Part shown: positions 38,378 to 48,856 of the stretch, piece after piece
Numbering within the stretch: position 1 is the first letter of the stretch
Layout of the letters: the number at the start of each line of letters is the position of its first letter
DNA from: Brassica napus
Lineage: Eukaryota > Streptophyta > Magnoliopsida > Brassicales > Brassicaceae
DNA: 64,000 nt
Assembly: GCF_020379485.1 (NCBI RefSeq)
Contig: NC_063450.1
Coordinates: 31,658,137 to 31,722,136 of the forward strand
Direction of reading: 5' to 3'
The notes under the pieces: model-generated
What the model was told of the DNA's origin: nothing
Databases searched by the model: none
What the model saw: only the letters and a program-made list of their open reading frames with translations
Position numbers and translations under genes: made by a program

Positions 38378-39173
38378 GATGTTAATACGGGCTACCCGTA
38401 CCTTTTTAAGCCCAGCCCGTTTAGACCATACCCGTTTAAAACTCGTTAACTGCATGCCCTTTTAACCGCAAACCCGTTAGAGCCCGTTTAATTATAAGCC
38501 CCTTTGAATTGGAGATACCCGTGAGCCCGTTTGTTTTTTCTTTTTCCTAATACAGTTTAGTTATTTTTTAAATATAGATTTGTTATTCTTTCTCTCTTTT
38601 GCTATGTTAATCATAAGAAACTTATGATTAAAGGATGTTATTTTATAATGAATCCATAATGCTTATCTTTATCAGTTTTAATATTTATTAAACTTCTACA
38701 TATGTGTTTGTAACTTGTAAGTTTAACGAATCTGAAATCTGAAGTAAAGCAAACAATTTTTGGAGCTTTACAATAACATGTAATGAACCTGTTTTAAAAC
38801 TGTTTTTGAAGGTGAAAGACAACAAAACCCGACAATATCTGTTCTAGAGCAAACCAACAAACTCATAAATTGAAAGATAACAAAACAGTTTTGTCATCAA
38901 ACTTGTGTCTGAAAAAAAAAAAAAACTGCAAACCATAGAGAAACAACTATGGATAAACAAGATAGAAACCAACTTCATCCTCCTCTTTTTGTCTCAAACC
39001 AACAACGAGTTCTCCATCTACATGGAGCATTGCTCTGCAAAGAAATGACATTATTTATATCAGCATTACGTTAGGAGTTTACAATGGAGCATTACACCAA
39101 AGTGGTGAATAACTCTCGGCCAAAGACAAAAAAGTATCAGAATTGGACCATTCTCTATCTGACTAAACCAATG

Positions 39174-39275
39174 CCTAACAAGACATAAAAGACATAACAG
39201 TTTACAGTCAAGGCCACAAACACACCTAACAAGACATAAAAGACATAACAGTTTACAGTCAAGGCCACAAACACA
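39174..39275. repeat. Two 51-bp tandem units in the hAT 3' region
   Basis: CCTAACAAGACATAAAAGAC begins at 39174 and at 39225, and the units are nearly identical. GAATTGGACCATTCTCTATC also recurs outside them at about 39139 and 39280. The function is not evident. Confidence 0.75.
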
Positions 39276-39490
39276 TAACAGAATTGGACCATTCTCTATC
39301 AAAGAACCGAGTAAGTAACAGTCAAGGACTCAAGGTTACCTCTTCACTGTCTCATTGCATGTTTGAATCTCCTGACCTTGAACTTTCTACTCTTGAGCTG
39401 CTCACTGTTTTTCTGACATCTTCAGTGGCAATCTCATCAGTATCTTGGATGGTACCTACAATTTAAAATGCAAGTTAATCCAAGAATCAT

Positions 39491-41488
39491 TTAACTATGA
39501 ATCTGTTTGTGTAAATTTTTAAAACTACCTTCAAATTCTGCAAATCCTCTAAGCCAATTGCGAGCACAAAGCAAAGCTTGAACATTTTTTGGAAGAAGCC
39601 GGTTTCGGTATGGAGTCAAAATTCTACCTCCAATACTAAAGGCCGACTCAGAGGCAACCGTAGTAAGAGGGATGGTAAGCAAATCCCTCGCCATATCAGC
39701 TAAATCACTCAGCCTATGATGATTCTCTTTCCAATAACCTAAGACATCCAAGTTTGGATAATTTTTTCTGTTTACTCTTGGCTCCTCTAAATAAATATCT
39801 AAATGTGTCTTTGGGTTGTCCACACCAGCTGCAATGCTTCTTTCTAACTCAAAAAGATCCTATACAATGAAGCTTCATATCAATAACTCAAAAAGATCCT
39901 ATACAATGAAGATGCAAAGTCTGAAACATTTACTTACATTGTCAAATTCTTCTTCAAGTGGTGATTCATTGACTATCTCATATGGAGTTTGTGAAGCTGA
40001 AGGACCTGATGAGCTTGCCCACTTTCTAGCTTGATAGTCTTTGTAGAGCTTCTCCAAGTTTTCCCTAAGTACTGCGATCTTTAAGGCAGAAGTAGTAGGA
40101 TCCACAGTTTCATAAGCTTTTTCAAGAATCTCAATTTTCAATCTTGGATCTAACACAGCTCCCATAGCGAGAATCATATTATAATCCTCCCAGTACTTAT
40201 CAAACTTAACTTGCATTGGCTGAATCATTTCTCTTATCCCATCATCATCACAGTGAGCATATTTCTTCAACAATCTTTCTATCCTCCACACCTCTGTGAA
40301 ATAAACATTTGATGTAGGATACTTAGAAACAGAAAAATATGTAGTAATGACACTAAAAGGCTTCAACAGCTCGCATATCTTAACCCCTCGGTTCCAGTCA
40401 GCCTCCGAAGGCAACGACTTGTAATGTGTATCAAAAGATGCCATGTTTTCAAAAGCTGCTCTGAACTTCAATGCTCGGACTAGCATCTGGTATGTAGAGT
40501 TCCATCTAGTCGGAACATCAAGAGATAGACCTGCTCCGTCTATGATCCCAACTCTCTCAACACAAGCTGCAAAAGACTGTATTCTTTGTTGAGATGCTTT
40601 TACATATCTGACCCTTTCCCTAATGTCATGCAAGAGATCTTTTGCTAACTCTAAACCGTCTTTCACTATCAGATTTAAGATGTGAGCACAACATCGCACA
40701 TGCATAAACTTCCCATCACATAACCAACCACTGCCACCCATCATCTGAAGTTGCCCTTTAAGTATTCTCAACATACTATCATTGTTGGTAGCGTTATCCA
40801 GAGTGAAAGAGAATACCTTTTTCTCCAAACCTCAATCCTTCAAACACTCAATAATATTGCTAGCAATTTCTCCACCAGTATGTGGACACTTCAGAACGCA
40901 GAAGGCTAAAACCTTATTGTTCAATTTCCAGTCATCATCAATGAAAGAGGCAGTCAAACAAAGATAACCCATGGTAGTGGGACGAGCTAGCCACAAATCT
41001 GAAGTAAAGCAAACTCTACCCTGATGCTTTGCAAACACATTCCTAAGCTTTTCCTTTTCTATTTCATACCTTCTAAAGACATCAGCGACAGCAGTTTGTC
41101 TACAAATTGGCTTACAATCCGGATTGAGATACAAACTCCTTGCTCTAACCTTTTCATACTCAGCATATCTAAACGGCAAATCATGATAGATTATGATCTC
41201 GCTAGTCATCTCTCTATCAACTTTATGATCATATGGAACCCTATCTACCTTCTTAGGCTTTTCTGGACAGGTTTCTAAATGGCGATGCAAGTGTTGTGTG
41301 CCATGTGTTTTAGTATTGATCATTAGTTTTCTACCACAATAGTTACACTGACCTCTTTCCTTGCCATCACTTTCAACTCCAACTGATGTAAAATCGTTCC
41401 AAACTGTAGAAGTTAAGCGCCTCTTGCGTGGTTTTGTTGCTTGAGTTGTTTCAGCTACTTGTGTGTCACTTGGTTCTGGTTCTTGCAT
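39491..41488 (-). pseudogene. hAT transposase (zf-BED, RNase H-like, dimerisation domain), one stop codon
   Basis: Exon 1 is 41488-39938 and exon 2 39859-39491, with donor GACAAT|GTAAGT and acceptor TATAG|GATC. Order: BED zinc finger (CNYCGRKL then HLHRHLETC, about 50-80), RNase H-like core with LDNATNND and VRCCAHILNLIVKDGL, PTRWNST, and C-terminal dimerisation region with LTTVASESAFSIGGRI. An in-frame TGA at 40832-40834 interrupts it between ECLKD and GLEKKVF; otherwise it is open. Upstream the frame is open to 41527 without an ATG. A 41-bp tandem duplication at about 39845-39905 copies the acceptor, giving two TTGTATAG|GATC sites. Confidence 0.85.
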
Positions 41489-41571
41489 CTCTGTTTCTTC
41501 CTCACTCACTGCATTGGTTATAGCCAATGTTCAAAAGTTCGGGCCATAAGAAATTGTAGAGAATGATTTAC

Positions 41572-42739
41572 CTGCTCTGTTGTCATGTAGGAAACCAACC
41601 AGCAGCGGTGATACCATGCACGGTAGTTCATCTTTGATCTCTGCAAAGGCCAAGTAATTGAATAGGAGCAGAATGAGTGACTGTGTGCAATATTCGTAGG
41701 AATTGCAACGAGAGACCGACCATTTATATATAAATATACGATAGCTAAATTGTGAAGAAACCAATATGTATGTATATGTCATGGTGAACCTTCATTACAT
41801 ATAAAGCACAAAACTGATATAAACCTCGCCTATTGATTCCACTAGCTCAGACTCTTTGGTGATAATCTCTTGGAGTTGTGGTGTGGGAAAACTCCGAGAA
41901 ATCATCTTAATTATCCATCTTCTGTTACAATAAAAAACCAAAATATTATGAGCAACACTTGTAGGTTTCCTTTTCTTCACTAAGTTATGATGACCGACCT
42001 GTGACTCCATGTTGGCTCACTCTTTGGACAATTAGAAAGAACTAGCTTAGAGAGACGAAGTTCTTCTGTGAATGCCTCCAAGGGTTGATCTTGTTTGGAC
42101 AAGATCAACTTCCTACCAACAAGATGAGGGAGGGTTAGATAAAGAAACAAAACACTAGAGAACAAAGGAACATCATTTCAAAGTAACCGGGCGTTCCATG
42201 CAGTTCCAAAGTCTAAGCTTAACAGCAACAGAGCTTGGCTATGTTTCATGACTCTGCTCTCAAGGGAACAAGAAGAGATCCCAGACGAGATATCTTTGGT
42301 AGAAGTAGATGCGTTCTCAAGGGAACGCATGTTTTGCATCTTTACATAACTGGATAAGTATATCTGTAGATATTCCCAGTTTATGATCTTGATTCCAGAA
42401 ACTTGGTGAGCTTCCGTCAGTAACGGATCCTGATTCTTTATCCAGCAGTGTGAACTGTGAGGGGTGAATAAACCCAACTTCATCACTTTTAACTCAGAGA
42501 GAGAAAACAAAAACAAAAACAAAAACAAAAACAAAAGTAAGAGGAAGCATAATAGAAAGAAAATAAGGAAAACGCAAATCCATACAAGCCAAATTAGTCA
42601 CCAGCATTGTTATGTCATAGGAATAATCTATAATGGAGAAGATTCTCTATACTCACATGAGAGGGTCAGATTCAAGAAGATGCTCCAACTGATTCAACAA
42701 GTCGAAGCAGACTTCTTCAGAGCATGACCCTTTTCTCAT
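41572..42739 (-). CDS. Prenyltransferase alpha-subunit-repeat protein (PTAR1-like), 3' truncated
   Basis: Five exons splice with GT-AG signals and stay in frame for 210 codons: 42739-42657, 42454-42188, 42112-41999, 41921-41825, 41640-41572. The ATG at 42739 starts MRKGSCSEEVCFDLLNQLEH. Exons 3-5 carry KSEPTWSHRRWIIK and NYRAWYHRCWL, the Trp/Asn-rich repeats of protein prenyltransferase alpha subunits; the protein best resembles the uncharacterised PTAR1 type (At1g10095 in my memory). A donor follows exon 5, but the hAT begins about 45 bases later and no further exon was found. A 5'UTR intron may start near 48497, in which case the chromovirus sits within it. Probably a truncated gene, or its 3' exons lie elsewhere. 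Confidence 0.6.
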
Positions 42740-42891
42740 TTTATCTTCTTGGGAGCTTTTCAGAATTACCTGATATAAAAGCAATAGATAAGCACAAAGA
42801 AACTCTGTGTGAATAAAAGGGTTGAGGAAGAAGCGAAACTACATGTCAAAATCAAAAAGACATGGTTTGGTCTGATAATTACAGTGACCTT

Positions 42892-43059
42892 GACACAAAC
42901 AGCTGTGTAAAACCAGAAAGATCACACACTAATCAAGTTATGTCATTCTTTTAAGTCTAAATCCAAGTTCTATAAGCCAGGGACAAAAAAAAACTCAGTA
43001 GGCAGATACTTTTCAGGTACTTCTGATTTTGATTGGATCAGAAATTGGGATTGATACAC
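42892..43059. repeat. 168-bp flanking duplication, left copy
   Basis: It runs from GACACAAACAGCTGTG to GGATTGATACAC. It recurs at 48256-48424 on the other side of the chromovirus with two substitutions and one A-run length change. Left of it the sequence (TGACCTT) differs from what precedes the right copy, so the homology stops exactly at the element. Confidence 0.9.
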
Positions 43060-43263
43060 CTTGGGCATGTTGAGTTTGTGAGAAGCGACATATGTGTCCT
43101 TCAGGTTGATCATATGTGATCAACGTTATCTCTCTTGTAATCGATACTGAGTATTTGGGATTTGGGGTTAATCTATTCAGAAGTAGTATTCAGTATTCTG
43201 GTGTGTGTGAGAGATTACATAAAGGGTTGGAAGTTACGTGAGATCCATACAACAAACTTAACA
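43060..43263 (+). repeat. Chromovirus 5' LTR
   Basis: About 204 bp (196 from the TG core). ATTGGTGCGCTTGTGA follows as the likely primer-binding region. Confidence 0.85.
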
Positions 43264-43307
43264 AATTGGTGCGCTTGTGACTCGATCGAAGCTTCGCGGT
43301 GTTTGCG

Positions 43308-46300
43308 ATGGCGGATTCTAGTCCTATGTTACGTTCTTACGACGATTCCGTTGGCGACCATGAGCTGGCGTTTCTTCGCACGGAGTGGGAGCGTTTGGCA
43401 CATCACGCGGAGGTGAGAGCGACGCGTTTTGCGGAGATGGATAAGCGCCTTGCGGCGTACGACACTCGTTTTGATTCCGTTGATCGTCGCTTCGATCAAC
43501 TGACGACGATCCTTCTTCGTATGGAGAATAATCAGCTTCCGGAGAAAGCTCAAGGAAAGGCGGTCGCTTCACCAAGCGATTCTCCAGATCCAGCGACGAT
43601 GTCGACGTCTCGATCGCATCTCGATCACCGTCCTCCGGGATTTGGTGTTCCACCGTCGGTCTTTGAGAACCGTGAAGGGATGTTAAAGAAGCTTGAGATG
43701 CCTGTTTTCTCTGGATCTAACCCGTTTGGTTGGATTGCTCAGGTGGAACATTTTTTTTCGTTTTGGCCAGTTTCATGGGCTCGAGCGTTTGCAGATGGTC
43801 TCGATGAGTTTGGAGGGTCCGGTCCTGAACTGGTTTAATGCGGAGATGGAAAATGATCCTTTCACGGACTGGCATCAGTTCAAGCGCCGTTTAGTAGCAT
43901 GTTTTCGACGAGGGATGGAGGAGGAACCGGGGAAACGTCTGTTCTCGCTTCGCCAGACTGGTTATATTTCTGATTACGTTAATGAGTTTGAAGAGTTGCG
44001 TTCTCTTGTTACGAGTGTTGATGAGCAGAACCTGGTTCACGTGTTCTTTAATGGGCTGAAACCAGAGTTTCAGGAGGTCATTAAGATGAAGGAACCACAA
44101 GGGTTAACTCAACATATCGCAGCGGTCATTGGTATGGAGGGTAGCGCGTTCTGCAAGTCAGTCAGCTTGGCTTTTCAGAAAGATGGAGGGGTTTCTCGCG
44201 GGCCGTTTGCTCAGGGTTCTAAAGGCACAGGTTTTGGGTCTCAGTCAGGGTTTAAAGGGACTTCACAGGGTGCTAACAGACAGGTCACGGGTACGTCTTT
44301 CACACCACAGATGAAGTATACCCCAGCTGAGTTGGATGCGATGAGAAGGGATAATATCTGCTTCAAATGTAAGGGTCCTTACTCGAAGACGCACATTTGT
44401 CCTAAGAAGGAGCTCCACATTTTTACGGTGATTAACGGGTATGATGTGGAAATCTTGGATGAAGGAGACGCGGAAGTTGACGTCACAATGAACACTGACC
44501 AGGTGGAGCTGCCTCTTAACGCTTTCTTGGGTATTGATACTCCTACCACTACGAAGCTTATGGGGGTCTTTGGGAATGTCGGCGCTGTGGTGATGATTGA
44601 TAGTGGAGCTACACATAACTTCGTGTCTCCTCGGGTGGTGGAGGCGGCAAAACTTCAGTTGGCTACCGATATGCGTTTTCAGGTACTATTAGGAACTGGA
44701 GTTACGGTGGATGCACTGGGGGTTTGTCGGGGAATCACTTTTTCTCTGCAGGATACCTTCTTTCAGAGTGACTTTGTTTCGTTAGAATTGGGTAATGTGG
44801 ATGTTGTCTTGGGGGTTCAGTGGTTGCGTTGTTTGGGAAAGTGTTTAGTGGATTGGGAGCTGCAAGAGTGGACTTTTCAGCACTGTGGCCGCACCGTCAC
44901 CTTGCGTGGCGATCCTTCGCTCACTAAGACTGCTATTTCGTTGAAGACGCTGCAGGTTTTAGTGTTTACTGATGCTTTGGAGCTGGGAGCAACAGCAGTA
45001 ACTGACGCTGACACGATCCCCTCTATCTCTGCGGTATTGGCTGATTTTGAGGATGTGTTTGAGGTTCCATCGGGCTTACCTCCTATGTGGGGCCGTGAGC
45101 ATGCGATTCACTTACAACCCGGAGTTACTGCTATCTCGGTACGACCATACCGTTACCCTCACGCAAGCAAAGAGGCGATGGAAGCTATGGTCACTGAGAT
45201 GCTACAGACGGGTATCATTCGACCCAGTCAGAGCCCGTTTTCAAGTCTGGTATTGTTGGTGCGTAAGAAGGACAAGACATGGCATTTTTGTGTTGATTAT
45301 CGGGCAGTGAATCGCGTCACTATTCCAGACAAGTATCCTATTCCGATGATTGATCAGTTGTTGGATGAACTTCATGGAGCTCGGGTGTTTTCCAAGATTG
45401 ATTTACGTTCCGGATATCATCAGATTCGGATGCGAGAGGAGGACATTCCGAAGACAGCCTTTCGTACTCACGAAGGCCATTACGAGTTTTTGGTTATGCC
45501 TTTCAGGCTCTAATGAATGAGATTTTTCGGCCTTATCTTCGTCGTTTCGTGCTGGTCTTCTTCGATGATATCTTGATCTATAGCAAGTCCACTGAAGAAC
45601 ACGAAGAACATTTAGCAGTGGTGTTACAAGTGCTGCGGGAACACGCCCTATTCGCTAACCGCAAGAAGTGTACCTTTGGCCAAGCGCAAGTTGATTACTT
45701 GGGTCACATCATCTCGGCTGAAGGCGTGGCCACGGACCCTGCCAAGACTGACGCCATGCGTAAATGGCCTATTCCACGTTCAGTCAAAGATCTGCGCGGG
45801 TTCCTTGGCCTCACCGGATATTACCGTCACTTTGTTAAAGACTATGGGATCTTGGCACGACCTCTGACTTCACTCCTACGTAAAGATCAGTTCTGTTGGT
45901 CAGTTAAAGCGGAGGAAGCCTTTGCAGCTCTCAAGCATGCGATGATGACAACGCCTGTCCTTACATTGCCTGATTTCACTCAGTTGTTTGTGGTGGAGAC
46001 GGATGCCTCGGGTTTTGGTTTGGGCGCTGTACTCATGCAGAACCGACGCCCTGTGGCTTATTTCAGTCACAGTCTCACTCCCCGTGAACAACTCAAACCT
46101 ATCTATGAAAGGGAGCTCATGGCAATCGTTTTAGCAGTCGTCAAATGGAAACATTATCTGACTGGTCGTCATTTCGTGGTTCACACGGATCAGCGCAGCT
46201 TGAAGTTTCTGCTCGAGCAGCGCGAAGTATCAATGGAGTATCAGCGCTGGCTCACCCGTTTGATGGGGTTTCAGTTTGACATCATCTACAAATCGGGGAT

Positions 46301-47947
46301 TGAAAACAAAGCAGCCGACGGTCTCTCACGACAGATGCAGGAGTCTGTTCCGGAGGCCTGTTCAACCTTGTTCGCATTAATGGTTCCGTCTGTCATTCAA
46401 CTGCAAGATATTTATGCAGAAATTGAGCAGGATGAAGGCATTCGAACTTTAAAGCAACAGGTACGAGCCGGAGACCCTGTGAAGAAGGGGTTCTCTGTGG
46501 CTGATGATAAGTTGTGGTTCAACGGGGGCTTGGTTATCCCGCCTTCCTCACGTTTCATTCCCTTAATTCTTAAGGAGAACCACGACAGTTTGGTGGGAGG
46601 ACACTCCGGCGTGTTCAAAACTTTGAAGCGCATCCAACGGACCTTCTACTGGACAGGAATGCGCCACCAAGTCCAAGAATACGTGACGAGTTGCGGTGTC
46701 TGTCAAACGCACAAGACATCCACTCTATCACCGGCGGGCTTACTCCAACCACTACCGATTCCATCGCAGGTATGGCAAGATATCAGTAAGGATTTCATCG
46801 ATGGTTTACCGGCCTCCCGTGGAATCAGCGTAATCTTTGTCGTGGTTGACCGTCTCAGTAAGTATGCACATTTCTATGGATTGAAGCACCCTTACACTGC
46901 GGTCGATGTTGCGGGCAAGTTTACTACGGAAGTGGTGAAGTTACATGGTTTTCCCAGTTCGATTGTCTCTGACCGTGACAAAATCTTCTTGAGTTCGTTT
47001 TGGAAGGAATGTTTCCGGCTTGCGGGAACTACGCTCAAATACAGTACCGCATTTCACCCACAAACGGATGGCCAAACCGAGGTTTTGAATCGATGCTTGG
47101 AAACTTATCTCCGATGTTTCGCGTCCACACACCCGAAAACATGGTTGCAGTATTTGTGTTGGGCAGAGTATTGGTACAACACATGTTTCCATACTGCGAT
47201 TCAGGCCACTCCCTTCAAGGTTGTATACGGGCGCGAGCCACCAACACTGGTACTTTTTGAAACAGGCTCGACTACGAACTTTGAATTAGAGAAGAATCTG
47301 CGGGAACGTGACCTCATGTTGGATCAGTTGAAGGCGTTTTTGGTTAAAGCTCAAGCCGCAATGAAGAAGTCTGCTGATCAGCATCGCCGCGATTTCTCCT
47401 TTGAGGTAGGAGCTTACGTGTTCCTTAAGCTACGACCTTACCGACAGTCTTCTGTTCCGCGGCGTCTGTGTCAGAAGCTAGCGGCCAAGTACTACGGCCC
47501 CTTTGAGGTTCTTGAGCGTATTGGGAAGGTGGCTTATCGGCTCCGCTTACCGGAGAGTTCCCGGATCCACCCCGTCTTTACATCTCACAGCTGAAGCCGG
47601 TGATGGGAACGGTCACGCAAGTCACGCCATTGCCTCAATCCCTTTCGCCGACTGGAGAACTCATCGTGGCACCAGAGAAGATCTTGGAAACGCGCTACAC
47701 ACCGTCTGGCTGTTTGGAGGTACTAGTTAAGTGGGAAGGGTTGCCTTCGGATGAGTCGACTTGGTGTTTGGGTTGGGACATTGCACAGAGGTATCCAGAG
47801 TTTCAGCTTGAGGACAAGCTGCGTTTCGTTGGGCGGGGTATTGATACAATGCAGCAGGTGTACTTCCGCAAGCGCATGAAGAAGAGTGGAGAAGACGCAG
47901 AGGAAGAACAGAGGAATGTGGAGGAAATGAGCAAAGGCTCTGAGTGA
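43308..47947 (+). pseudogene. Chromovirus gag-pol with chromodomain, three frameshifts
   Basis: ATG at 43308. Gag is followed by a zinc knuckle ([14 protein letters not shown], 44359-44400), protease ([10 protein letters not shown], about 44595-44625), reverse transcriptase (45150-45750, with [11 protein letters not shown]) and RNase H ([14 protein letters not shown], about 45990). Integrase carries its His/Cys zinc-binding region (HSGVF then CGVCQTH) and DDE residues in [16 protein letters not shown] and [10 protein letters not shown] (46560-47300). The chromodomain is at about 47670-47850 (LVKWEGLPSDESTW). Frameshifts lie at about 43760-43790 in gag, at about 45506 in the reverse transcriptase (about 28 bases missing just before MNEIF), and at about 47580 ahead of the chromodomain. 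Otherwise the frames are free of stops, so inactivation is fairly recent. Confidence 0.92.
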
Positions 47948-48051
47948 GAGAGAGACTTTGCGAGAAGGGAAATAAGGAAGCAAGCCTTGGAGTGAGAGAG
48001 AGGCTTTGCTGTTTTACTATCTCTTTATAAATATAGGAATAAAGCTCACAC

Positions 48052-48255
48052 CTTGGGCATGTTGAGTTTGTGAGAAGCGACATATGTGTCCTTCAGGTTG
48101 ATCATATGTGATCAACGTTATCTCTCTTGTAATCGATACTGAGTATTTGGGATTTGGGGTTAATCTATTCAGAAGTAATATTCAGTATTCTAGTGTGTGT
48201 GAGAGATTACATAAAGGGTTGAAAGTTACGTGAGATCCATACAACAAACTTAACA
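48052..48255 (+). repeat. Chromovirus 3' LTR
   Basis: It matches the 5' LTR apart from three substitutions. TATAAATATAGGAATAAAG lies just upstream. It is followed directly by the right copy of the 168-bp duplication. Confidence 0.85.
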
Positions 48256-48424
48256 GACACAAACAGCTGTGTAAAACCAGAAAGATCACACACTAATCAA
48301 GTTATGTCATTCTTTTAAGTCTAAATCCAAGTTCTCTAAGCCAGGGACAAAAAAAAAACTCAGTAGGCAGATACTTTTCAGGTACTTCTAATTTTGATTG
48401 GATCAGAAATTGGGATTGATACAC
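48256..48424. repeat. 168-bp flanking duplication, right copy
   Basis: 169 bases from GACACAAACAGC to TTGATACAC. Beyond it the sequence continues ACTAAATGC, which has no counterpart at the left copy. Confidence 0.9.
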
Positions 48425-48856
48425 ACTAAATGCAAAAACTAATAAACATCTTCAAATTCCATAAAGAGAAAATAAAAAAAACCGAAAATCTTACTAGGAA
48501 AGATGAAACCCCCCTCCCCCTCCAAATTCCAAAATAGAAAAAAAAAAGAGAGAGAGAATATTTTGCCCCGGCGTTGAGGAATACTCGTGGAGAAAAGAAG
48601 GATAGAGGTGAAACTGATCGAGGTGATTGAAGGATGAAGTAGGTTCAAGAGAAGGCGTTATTTTTGCGTCGGAGGAAGACGGCTATCGTGTTGTTGTGGT
48701 GGTTTGGGTACGATCTGAATTAAGCCTGGGCGTTTGGTTTTGGGTCGGATTCGAGCTCTGTTCCTTTCCTGTCGGGGATCCTTTGGGTCCGAGACATTTG
48801 GACCAAATAATTACTTATAAATTTTCGGTTTGGATTCAGATCGGTTCAGATTTATC
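48425..48856. other. Probable upstream exon and promoter region of the PTAR1-like gene
   Basis: On the minus strand a leader-like segment with CT-rich tracts (about 48680-48500) ends at a plausible donor CCTA|GTAAGA (about 48497). If used, it splices over the chromovirus to an acceptor just upstream of the ATG at 42739. No protein is encoded. The part from about 48700 to 48856 resembles dispersed GGTTCGG-rich crucifer repeats, also seen near 54560-54680. Confidence 0.4.

Larger units (their letters stand above)
38378..41527 (-). mobile_element. hAT DNA transposon (one end identified)
   Basis: The left (3') end begins near TGGATGTTAATACGGGCTACCCG. It is followed by about 160 bases rich in AGCCCGTTT/CCCGTTTAA words, the subterminal repeats typical of hAT elements. 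A BED-type transposase lies inside. I could not find the matching terminal repeat on the right, so the right limit is given as the edge of the transposase frame and an 8-bp target duplication is not confirmed. It carries one nonsense mutation. Confidence 0.7.
43060..48255 (+). mobile_element. Chromovirus-type Gypsy retrotransposon, inactivated
   Basis: The LTRs (43060-43263 and 48052-48255) are about 200 bp with core ends TGTTGAG / CTTAACA. They differ at three sites (AGTAG/AGTAA, TTCTG/TTCTA, TTGGAA/TTGAAA). The interior encodes gag, protease, reverse transcriptase, RNase H, integrase and a C-terminal chromodomain, in Gypsy order. Three frameshifts disrupt it. CTTGGGCA before the TGTTGAG core is also present at both LTRs, so the exact 5' limit is uncertain by 8 bases. 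No ordinary 5-bp target duplication is seen; instead the flanks share 168 bp. Confidence 0.9.

Noticed and set aside
42500..42534. AAAAC-type simple repeat near the PTAR1-like exon 2
   Set aside because: A short microsatellite within an intron with no sign of function.
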